From Caenorhabditis elegans (taxonomy: Eukaryota > Nematoda > Chromadorea > Rhabditida > Rhabditidae): 64,000 nucleotides of DNA. The notes beneath the pieces are model-generated. The model made no database searches, was not told the origin of the DNA, and saw only the letters and a program-made list of their open reading frames with translations. Of this stretch, positions 35,450-46,100 are shown piece by piece. The stretch spans positions 2,604,001 through 2,668,000 of the forward strand of contig NC_003283.11 of assembly GCF_000002985.6 (NCBI RefSeq), read 5' to 3'. Positions within the stretch are counted from its first letter, which is position 1. Every line of letters begins with the position of its first letter. Made by a program: the position numbers and the translations under genes.

Positions 35450-38400
35450 GCGGGATCACGTGCTCCGGCAATTTCTAAAATGTCACCAACAAAAATCAAC
35501 GCACTGGTACCGGCAATCGTCCCGGGGAACCAGTGACGCCTTCGAAAAGTGCGTTAGAGCGCACATTCTACCCAACAATTGTTGGGAGCGCGCCGGCTAC
35601 CTGCGCACCCAGCAAATCACGGCGGTAGTCTCATTCGACGGAAATCTGGCTCTAACCACAGATAAGCAGTGCCGAAAGAGCAAGTGGAGCATTGTGAACC
35701 TCGTGAAGCTTCTCCCCATGGAGCCCGAGAGCCGCGGCAGTGTCTACGAGCTCGGATGTTGCGATCTAAGCCTGGAGCCTTCCGGGGATTGCCTGGCGAT
35801 TCTGGCGGTCTTCTGGATTGAGCTTAACACGAATAACGTGCCGGCAAAGTGTTTCGGATCGATTTATCGGATTACAAAGGAGCGACGAGTTGTATTTTGT
35901 AGCCTAATTCCGTCGCCGTCGATGGTCGCCTGTTGCCGGCTTACAGACCGTAAAAAGTTCACTGGGGATCAGCATTGTCTTCTGGTGTTCTCCAAGGATG
36001 CTCAAGTGTCGGCTTATACAGTCGAGCCGACGAGGATCGAGCAAATCGAGGATGTTTTCGATTGGTTCCCGTCGTTGGCGCTCACCAATTTGCCCGGTGG
36101 AGCGCTGAAGACGTCGTGTAAAATTTGTCATGTCTATCGATATAGTGCTGTTGGACTTGATACTGGTGTTCTTATTGCGTCGGTGTGCATGATTGAGGGA
36201 AATGTCATTTTGGATAGGTTGGGTTTTTAAGAAAAACGAAAAAAAAATTAAATTTTTTTTCGAAAAAAATTGAAAAAAAAATGATAAAATTCAATTTTTC
36301 GGTCAAATTTTTGTTAGATTTTTGATGAGAAATGCCGATTTGCCGGTAATTTTCAAATTCGGCAATTTGCCGATTTGGCGGTAATTTTCAATTCCGCCAA
36401 TTTGCAGACTTGCCGGAAATTTCAAATTCGTCAATTTGCCGGTTTCCCGGAAATTTTCAATTCCGGCAATTTGCCGGTTTGCCGCAAGTTCTCAATTCCG
36501 GCAATTTTCCGATTTGCCGGAAATTGTCAATTCCAGCAATTTGCCGGTTTCCCGGAAATTCTCAATTCCGGCAATTTGCCGATTTGCCGGAATTCTCAAT
36601 TCCGGCAATTTGGATAGGTTCGGGCCGGGATTTTACTTGAAAAAAAAAGAAAAAAATTCGATTTTTTTCGAAAAAATTGAAAAAATCAGATTTTTCAAAA
36701 ATTTTCAAATTTTTTGACATTTTTCTTATTTTTTAAGAAGGAATTTATATGTTTTATTATATTTTTGTTTCTGACAATTTGCCGGAAATTTGCAATTTCG
36801 GCAATTTGCCGGTTTCCCGGAAATTCTCAATTCCGGCAATTTGCCGATTTGCCGGAATTCTCAATTCCGGCAATTTGGATAGGTTCGGGCCGGGATTTTA
36901 CTTGAAAAAAGGAAAAAATTCGATTTTTTTTCGAAAAAATTGAAAAAAAAAATGATAAAATTCAATTTTTCATCAAATTTTGTTATATTTTGATGAGAAA
37001 TGCCGGTTTGCCGGAAATGTTCAATTCCGGTAATTTGCCGATAATTGAAAATTGAAAAATGGTCAGAAAATTAATTAAATTTTAAATGTTTCTAAAAATT
37101 CTAAAATTATCAACTTTGTAAAAAAAACCGATATTTCGTTTAAAAAACTCAGATTTTTCAAAAATTTTCAAATTTTTTGTCATTTTCCTTATTTTTTTAA
37201 AGAAGGAATTTATATGTTTTATTATATTTTTGTTTCTGACAATTTGCCGATTTGCCGGAAATTCTCAATTCCGGCAATTTGGCGATTTGCCGGAAATTCT
37301 AAATTCCGGCAATTCGGCGATTTGCCGGAAATTCTCAATTCCGTCAATTTGCCGATTTGCCGGAAATTCTCATTTCCGGCAATTTGGCGATTCGCCGGAA
37401 ATTCTCAATTCCGGCAACTCGTCGGTTTGCCCGAAATTCTCAATTCCGGCAATTTGGCGATTTGCCGGAAATTCTCAATTCCGGCAATTTGCCGACTTGC
37501 CAGAAGTTCTCAATTCCGGCGATTTGCCGATTTGCCGATTTACCGGAATACATAAACAAAATTTGACTAAAATATTGAACTTTATGACAATTTAATTTTT
37601 TTTAATCCTAAAAAATATTTTTTTTAATTAAAAATTTTTCGATTTCAGAAACATTTTTTAACGGATTTTCAATTTTCCGGTCAAAAAAAAGTTTAGAAAA
37701 TCAACAAAAAATTAAATATTTTTTGAATTTTTGACAAAAATAGGGAAAATGAACCTTTTTGATTCTTGAAAAATAGAAAAATGATCAGAAAATTAATAAA
37801 ATTTTCAATGTTTCGATATATAATTTTTTTTTTGAAATATCGAAAATTTTATTAATTCTCTGACCATTTTTCTATTTTTCAAAAATCAAAAACGTTCTTT
37901 TCCCTATTTTTTTCAAAAATTCGATATTTCGAAAAATATTTAATTTTATGTTGATTTTCTAAACTTTTTTTTTTCACCGGAAAATTGAAAATCCGTTAAA
38001 AAATTTTTTTTATGAAATCGAAAAATTTTTAGGATTAAAAAAAATTAAATTATCATAAAGTTCACTTTTTAAGTCAAATTTTGTTTACGTATTCCGGTAA
38101 ATCGGCAAAGCGGCAAATTGCCGGAATTGAAATTTCTGGCAAATCAGGAAAATTGCCGGAATTGAAATTTCTGGCAAATCAGGAAAATTGCCGGAATTGA
38201 GAATTTCCGGCAAATCGGCAAATTGCCGGAGTTGAATTTTCCGGCAAATCGGCAAAGTGCCACAAACAAAAATATAAGAAAACATATATATTTCTTCTTA
38301 GAAAAAAAAAAGAAAGATGACAAAAAATTTGAAATTTTTTGAAAAATCTGATCTTTTTAAACGAAATATCGGAATATTTCTTGAAAGTTGATAATTTTAG

Positions 38401-41400
38401 AATTTTTAGAAAAATTATGTATGTTTTTCGCAAACCTAACAAAATTTCAAAAATATAATTTAATTAATTTTCTGACCATTTTTCGATTTTCCCGAATTTT
38501 CAACAAAAAAAAATCGATTTTTCGAAAAATCACTTTCAAAATAAATTTTTAATTGATTTTCTGAACGTTTTTTTCGAAAAAAAAAATCGGGAAAACGAAA
38601 ATTTCCGATTTTTGAAACAAAGAAAAATTAAAAATGGTTTTAAAAAAAATCAATAAAATTAAAAAATTTCAAAAATTTTAAAAAATCGTTATTTTTTCCA
38701 GTATCCGCCTACGCTATGCCAGCCCGATCAGCGTCGTCGAATTTCTCCCCGAAGTGTCGAATAACGTCCAACGCCTTCTGATCTCCTCGTTCATGGGTCC
38801 CGCTCAAATTTGGCGCCTAAAATTCTCGAACGACAAGCTGACATGGGAACAGGAGTGCACATTCGAACGATCCCAATACTACGATTCGATCATTTGCGCT
38901 TGCGTTTATCGATTTTATCACGGCGCACCGCCCGTCGTGCTTTTCGGCACGTATTCCGGACGAATTTTGCAGTACGAGCTGCCGCCGCCGACGAAATTCG
39001 TTCGGAAATCGATGAAAGATGTCCCAAAGTGCGGGAAACCGATTAATTTATTGATTAATCATGGCATTTATTTTATTCGAGTAAGAAACGGAAAAATCCG
39101 AAAAAAAATTGCCTCAAATTCAGAAAAACCACAAAAAAATTGCGAAAGAATGAAAAATCCACATTTTTTTTGCTAAAATCCCTTCATATAGGTCCGCCGA
39201 CCAATCAGCGACTCGCTCCGCCCATTTTTGAACCAATAAGGTGCTGATTGGCCGAAAAGTGGGCGGAGCGAGGCGCTGACTGGTCGCCAACCTCATTTGA
39301 AGGGATTTTAGCCAAAAAAAGGTGGATTATTCATTCTTTCGCGTTTTTTTTTCAAATTTTGACTAACATCCCTCCAAAATGAGGTCGGCGACCAATCAGC
39401 GACTCGCTCTGCCCATTTTTCTACCAATCAGCACCTGGTTGGTTGAAAAATGGGCGGAGCGAATCGCTGATTGGTCGCAGTTCAAGTTTTAAAGGGAATT
39501 TGGCCAAAATTTGAAAAAAAATCGCGTTTTTCCTTTGATTCCCCGAAAACCCAAAGAGAAAAGTCTCAAATTCAGAAAACCCCAAAAAAATCGCGAAAAA
39601 ATGAAAAATCCACCTTTTTTTGGCTAAATTTCCTTCAAATGAGGTCGGCGACCAATCAGCGACTCGCCCCGCCCACTTTTCGACCAATCAGCGACTTCGA
39701 GCTCTGATTGGTTAAAAAATGGACGGAGCGAATCGCTGATTGGTCGCAGCTTCGAAGCATTCAATTTTTTCGATTTTTTTGGATTTTTTGAATTAGAGAC
39801 TATTTTGAAGCAATTTTCATTAAAAATTACTGCCAGAACAAAAAAAAACTTGGTTTTTCTGAAAATGGCAGTTATTTCAACTGAAAAATTTGAGAAAATG
39901 CTCAAAAATGGCCTAAAAGTTGCCAATTGCCGGTTTTTTGCCACTTTCAGACCAATTTTTAGCACTTTCCCAAGTGTTTCAAATGAAATTAATGTAATTT
40001 TCTTGGCGAAATTGAAATTTCCGGCAAATCGGCAATTTGCCGGTATTGAAATGTCCGGCAAATCGGCAAATTGCCAGAATTGAAATTTCCGCAAATTGAT
40101 GGAATTGAAAATCCGGCAAATCGGCAAATTGCCTGAATTTATGATTTCCGGCAAACTGGCGAAAATGAAAATTTCCGCCAAATCGGCAAACCTGCGAATT
40201 GCCGGAATTGAAATTTCCGGAAAACTGCAATTTGTCAGAATTGAAATATCGGAAAATCGACAAATTGCCGGAATTGAAAATTTCCGGCAACTCGGCAATC
40301 CGGCAAACTGACGGAATTTAAAATATTTGGCAATTTGCCCATTTGCCGGAAATGAAAATTTCCGGGAAATCGGCAAACTGCCGAAAATCAACTTTTCCGG
40401 CAAATCGGCAAATTGCCAGAATTGAAATTTCCGGCAACTGGGCAAAATGCCGGGTTTGAAATTTCCGGCAAATTACCGGAATTGAAAATTGCCCAAAATC
40501 AAAATTTCCGCGAAATCGGCAAACCGGAAATTTGCCGAAAATCAAAATATACGGCAATTTGCCCATTTGCCGTAAATGAAAATTTCTGGGAAATCGGCAA
40601 TCCGGCAAATTACCTGTATTGAAAATTTCCGGCAAATTACCAATTTGCCGAATTTGCCGAAAAAAAAACAACATTTTTCTTCCAGCAAACGGGTTTCAAC
40701 GAGATCGCCTCCATCACACCATTCGGCCTGTACATTCTTCGCGAAAACTTTCACGCCTCCAAACGCCTGGGCAAATTCGGACAATTTTGGCTCAACAGGC
40801 TCCAAAACCGGCTTCTCGTCAAAAATCCGGGCTCAATCGACGATTTCAGTGCCGCCGAAATTCGCCGTCTTTCGATAGACTCGGCTCAAGAACAAATGCG
40901 GCCACGCATTGGCTCTACCGTATCACAGCTCACATTCCGGTACTCGGACGATGATACGCTTCTGCTGGAGAAGGGAGGAGAAAAGCGACGGCAGACACTT
41001 GGAGCACGAGATTTTCAGGTCTCACCACGATTCTACTCGAGGAAAATTGGCAAAAAAATTCGATTTTTTTTAAAATTTTTTCGAGAAAAACTTGCCGGAA
41101 TTGAAAATTTTCGGCAAATCGGCAAATTGGCGAAAATGAAAATTTCCGGAAAACCGGCAAATTGCCAAAATTTCTTACCAATTTCTAATCGAGGAAAACT
41201 GAGAAAAAACTTCTTTTTTTCAGAGAACAACGACAAATTTTAATATTTTCAAATATCGATTTTATTTTTTAATTTTTGTTAATTTTTGTGAAAATCGGAA
41301 AATCGAAAAATTTTAGGCTTTTTTTCCGAAAAATCGATTTTTTTTTTCATTTTTCCGAAAATCGAATAAGAAAACTTTTTTGGTCTTCGGCCGCTCGAAA

Positions 41401-42379
41401 AATCAAAAAAAAAAAGTTTTTTTTAATTAAAAACTTTATAAAACATATAAATTCCAAAAAAAAAAAATTCAAAAAAAAAGTTTTTTATTTCTTAAAAAAA
41501 TAAAAACGAAAAATTTTGCATTTTTCCGAAAATCTGAAAACAAAATTCAAATTTCTCCTAAAAACAAAAATTGGAAAAAAAAACCTGCATTTTAAGCTAT
41601 TACCGAAGAATTGATTTTTTTTTTTGAAATTTTTTTATAAGATTTTCCGGAAAAACGAAAAATCGGAAAAACAAAAACGAAGAAGTATACAAAAAATAAT
41701 CGAAAAAAAATGTTTAAAAAATTCTATTATCTCTTACATGAGAAATACGCAGCATTTTAAGCTGTTTTTCGAATTTTTTCAGAACTTCGGTAGAAAAAAA
41801 TTTTTTTGATTTTCTCGGAAACCGAAAAATTAAAAAAAAAACCAAAAAAATGTACAGAAAATTAACAAAAAAATTTTTTTTTAAAATCAATTTTGTTCAA
41901 AAAAATGTCCCATTTTTACGAAAAACGACAATTTTTGATCTTTCGGAACATCGAAAAATCGAATTTTAGTGAAATTTCGGCAAACCCGAAAATTTGAAAT
42001 TTTCCGAATTTCCAAAAATCGGAAAATTTGGCCATTTTTCCTTAATAACCTGAATAACAAAAAAATTCCAATTTTCCAGCGCGGAGCCACTCAATCAATG
42101 TCGGGCTCTTCAAATGGATCATCAACTCGTTTTCGGCCACTCGACGTCAACGTCTCAGATCTCTACTACCAAGACGGACCATCATCAGCGGATCCTTCTA
42201 CTCCAAATCGATCTGCTCAATCTCCGCGCCCCAATGCTCCGCTGCTTCACGATACTCACCCACCGCAGAGCCCGTTGGCTTCAGGCGGCGGCGGCGGCGG
42301 CGAGAATCGCCCTCAGCCTGTCTTCTTTCGTGCCATTAACAAGAAGCTGAGCTCTCCGACGCCCCGAGTTCAAAAATAA
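35367..42379 (+). CDS. Kaptin-like protein (KICSTOR subunit homolog)
   Basis: Exons 35367(or 35451)-36217, 38702-39080, 40686-41018 and 42080-42379 join in one frame (620 aa from ATG 35367). The middle matches kaptin as I remember it: DVFDWFPSLALTNLP (kaptin ENLFPELTNL), SAVGLDTGVLIAS (ALGCQSGYVRVA), SPISVVEFLPE, RLLISSFMGPAQIWRL, QYYDSIICACVY (QFDSVLCSLV), VVLFGTYSGRILQYEL (VLVATYGQELLCYK), INLLINHG and FGLYILRENFHASKRL (KGVHILQHSLIQASELV). Kaptin is a beta-propeller-like protein that tethers GATOR1 to lysosomes as part of KICSTOR and also binds actin. The last exon adds a Ser/Pro-rich, Gly-run tail absent in human kaptin (436 aa). Introns of 2.5, 1.6 and 1.1 kb are filled with palindromic repeats. 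Homology is inferred without a search; the start is unresolved (see the overlapping ORF at 34890). Confidence 0.75.
36330..37030. repeat. TTGCCGGAAATTCTCAATTCCGGC arrays with ~270-bp direct duplication
   Basis: Units of about 42 bp. A block with GGATAGGTTCGGGCCGGGATT occurs at 36611 and again at 36883, and AAGGAATTTATATGTTTTAT at 36739 recurs at 37204, so larger segments have duplicated inside the intron. Confidence 0.75.
37050..38485. repeat. ~1.4-kb palindrome in the kaptin-like intron
   Basis: The two arms (about 37050-37815 and 37830-38485) are reverse complements with modest mismatch. Paired landmarks: aaggaatttatatgttttat versus acatatatatttcttcttag; gtttacgtattccggtaaat versus ttaccggaatacataaac; gaaaaatgatcagaaaatta versus ttctctgaccatttttc. 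The arms differ mainly in the number of cggcaaat units. The transcript would fold into a very long hairpin. Confidence 0.88.
39190..39760. repeat. Three CCAAT/GGGCGG hairpins in kaptin-like intron
   Basis: Each about 90-bp unit reads GACCAATCAGCGACTCGCTC, CGCCCA-T5, then a central CCAATCAG...CTGATTGG, then A4-TGGGCGGAGC, GAATCGCTGATTGGTCG. Copies at about 39190-39290, 39385-39480 and 39645-39755. Each has four CCAAT/ATTGG motifs and two GGCGG boxes. Confidence 0.85.
39995..40670. repeat. cggcaaattgccggaattgaaa array
   Basis: Tandem units in the intron before the exon at 40686. No other feature. Confidence 0.8.
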
Positions 42380-42397
42380 TCACTTGTTTAATTTCGT

Positions 42398-42905
42398 AAA
42401 AAGTTATAGCGGCTCAAAAAATGGGCTAAAATTTGTTTTTTTTTTAGCTAAAATTTGAAATTTGACCAACTTGTCAGCGGCTGGAAACTAACTTTTTTGA
42501 AATCACCATCTAGTTTTGGGTATGTAAGTTAATTAACTTGCGTTTTCAACTTGATTTAGGTACATTTAAGGTCGGCGGATCACCAGGCGTTACCAAATTT
42601 TACAAAATCTGAATCGACTTTAAAGGTGGAGATCAGGAAAATGAGTTTTTTACTTTAAAATGCTCATTTTCCTGATCTCCACCGTTAAGGTCGATCCAGA
42701 TTTTGTAAAATTTGGTTATTTCTGGTAATCCATCGGTCTTTAATGTACCTAAATCGAGTTGAAAACGCAAGTTAACTAACTTATACACCCAAAATTTGAC
42801 GGTGATTTCAAAAAAGTTAATTTCCAGCCGCTGAAAAATCGGTCAAATTTCAAATTTTAACTAATTTTAGCCCATTTTTTGAGTCGCCATAACTGTTTTT
42901 TGAGA
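42398..42905. repeat. ~500-bp near-perfect inverted repeat between convergent genes
   Basis: Arms of about 250 bp meet near 42650. Examples: cttgcgttttcaacttgatt versus aatcgagttgaaaacgcaag; ctttaaaggtggagatcagg versus cctgatctccaccgttaagg. The right flank to about 43000, ending CCACCTTTAA, matches the TTAA element at 17490-17584, so this is a rearranged TTAA-palindrome element. It separates the 3' ends of the kaptin-like gene and the kinase. Confidence 0.85.
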
Positions 42906-43164
42906 AGTTTTCAAAAAGTTTCATTATGAAATTCGGTGTTTTCAGACAATTTTGAGTTTAATAAAGCAATTTTTATTAAAAATCGATTATACCACCTTTA
43001 AAATGTGTATCTTCTTATTGTGCATTTGTCTATTTATTTATTTATACGATGATCTTTATTTAAAGTATTTTTTATTTCTCGACACGAAATTTTTAAATTT
43101 TTGCTCAAACTATGTATATGGTTTTATTATCCATTTTTCTCTATCTCTCTCTCTCGATCTCTGA

Positions 43165-46100
43165 TCATTTTTCGCTTTTATAAGCCGTCCAGCAAGCTCT
43201 AAGCCAGAGTGAGATTGCCGTGGCCCCTGCATCAGGCTTCGTTTGGGCTTCTGACGATGTGTAGCTGGCACGGCCCACGGTTGCCGTTTGGCTTGCAGTC
43301 GCTTTCGCCGCTTTTTCGGAAGCCTGCAAATTATTAATTTTCAAAATAGGCCTAAAACTCAAAAATTCCACAGAAAAAAATCGCGAAAAAAAAGGAAAAT
43401 CCAACTTTAAAAAATGTAATTTTTCAATTTTGGCTGATAAAATCGCTTCAAAAAATCCAAAAATAGTTTCGAATTCAAAAAAAAAAAAGGACTTTTTCTC
43501 ATTTTTGGGTGAATTTTCTCCAAACGAGAACTGCCACCAATCAGCGCATCGCTCCGCCCACTTTTCAGCCAATCAGAGATGTGATTGGTTGAAAAGGGGG
43601 CGGAGCGAATCGCTGATTGGTGGTCGTACTCAGCCAAAATTGCGTTTTTGTGGCTTTTTTCTGAATTCGACACTATTTTGGATTTTTTGAAGCGAAATTT
43701 TCATTGACGTTACATCCTAATTAGGCTAAAATTCAAAATTATCGCAAAATACAAATTTCTGGTGAATTCCCCCCAAAACCAGAACTGCGACCAATCAGCG
43801 ATTTGCTCCGCCCACTTTTGAACCAATCAGAGCTCTGATTGGCCCAAAAGTGGGCGGAGCGCATCGCTGATTGGTCGTACGCTTCATTTTGGTAGGTAGG
43901 TTCTCAGCCCAAGTTGAAAAATCAAACTTTTAAAAACGAGATTTTTAAAGATTTTCGGCTAACTTAAATTCCCTGTTTGAATTCCCTCCAAAATGCTCAA
44001 CTACGACCAATCAGTGCGTTTCGCTCCGCCTCCTTTTCAACCAATCAGCACAATGTGAACGCTGATTGGTTCAAAAGTGGGCGGAGAGATGCGCTGATTG
44101 GTCGTAATTCGCATTCATGAGGGCACTCTTCCAAAATTGAATTCCCTTCAAAATGCTTAACTACAACCAATCAGCACATTGCTCCGTCTTCTTTTCAACC
44201 AATCAGGCACTATGGGCGGAGCTCGACCAGTCGCTGATTGGTCGCGAGTTTCATGTTGCAGAAAGGGCTGGATTTGTTATTCTTTCGCGTTTTTTTTGTG
44301 GTTTCCCCGAATTTCAAACATTTTCCCAACCCACCTTAACCGCCGCCTCGAAGATCGCATCCAACGATTCCTCATTCCCACTGAATCCCTTTCTCAACTC
44401 CTCGACCATCGCATCCAATCCATCAACCATCGTCCGATCTCCGACTCTCGCGCCTCCGTACTTTTGAACCGCCCGATTCGCCTTGTCCAACGCCTCCAGA
44501 ATCGACGTTCGATCGATCTTTTCTCCTCTTTGCGATCTTTGAGCGAAACTCTGCGCCGCCGAGCTGAACATCAACGCGTACAGCGCTCCACTGGTTCCTC
44601 CGACGGTTTGCTCAAAAATGATGGAAAGCTGCTTGAGAAGTGTCTCCGGATGAGTGTAGTTGAGGCCTGATGTCTGCTTGCGAATCGCTTCAGCTGCTCC
44701 GGCAAACGTGCTCCCACAGTCTCCGTCACCGGCGTACGCGTCGAGTTGATTCAGATGTTTCTCGGATTCCAGCATCGCATCCACAACTCCTCCGACGCAT
44801 GCTTCCACGAGCTGGGCATTCACAGTTACTCCAGACGCTGGAATTTCTGAGATTAGGTCGCCTTGGGACGACGAATCCGAAATTTCCTGATGATCTACAC
44901 ATTTTTGTACTGAAAGTGCTGGAATCCATCCCGGCGCCGCCGCTGGAGCATCCAAGTACTGTAGCATAGAGTCATCGGCTCTCAGAATGGTGACACTGAC
45001 GCCATGACCGTCTAAAGATGTCATGTAGATACCGCTGAAGAATCGAGTGATTCCAATTTTGTGATCTTCTGAAAAAGTTGGATTTTTTTTACAAAGATCG
45101 GGAGCAGCGTGGGTGTCGTCGAAAAAAAACAATTTTCGATTTTCCCGAAATTCGGAAGTTTTGGGTAGGCGGCAAACGATTTTTTTTCCAGCAAATTGGC
45201 AAATTGCCTGAATTGAAAATTCCCGGCAAATTGCCTAACTTGAAAATTCCCTGCAAATTGCCGATTTGCCGGAAATTTCGATTCCGGCATTTTGCCGATT
45301 TCCGGAAATTTTTCAATTCCCGCAATTTGCCGGAAATTTCGATTCCGGCATTTTGCCGATTTCCGGAAATTTTTAATTCCGCCAATTTGCCGATTTGTCG
45401 GAAATTTATATTCCGGCAATTTTCGAATTTGCCAGAAATTTTCAATTCCGGCAATTTGTCGATTTGCCAGGAATTTTCAATTCCGGCAATTTGTCGATTT
45501 GCCGGAAATTTTCAGTTCTGCCAATTTTACCAATTTTGCCGATTAAAATTTGAAATTCTGAAATTTCCAAGAAAAAAAATGTGCAAAACTACAATTTGCC
45601 GGAAATTTCAATTCCGGCAATTTTACCAATTTTGCCGATTAAAAATGAAATTCTGAAATTTCCAAAAAAATGTGCAAAACCGCATTATGCCGAAAATTTT
45701 CGGCAAAGCGGCAAATTGTCGGTTTGCCGATTTCCGGAAATTTTCTATTCCGACAATTTGCTGATTTGCCGGAAATTTTCGATTCTGCCAATTTGCCGAT
45801 TTGCCGGAAATTTTTAATTCCGACAATTTTACCAATTTTGCCGATTAAAATTTAAATTCGGAAATTTCTAGAAAAAAATGTGCAAAACCACAATTTGCCT
45901 GAAATTTTTAATTCCGGCAATTTTACTCATTTTGCCGATTAAAATCAAAAATTTTGAAATTTCCAGAAAAATGTGCAAAACTACAATTTGCCGATTTGCC
46001 GTAAATTTTCAATTCCGGCAATTTTATCATTTTTGCCGAATAAAAAATTTTGAAATTTCCAGAAAAAATTTTTTTTAATTTCCGGCGATGCGGCAAATTG

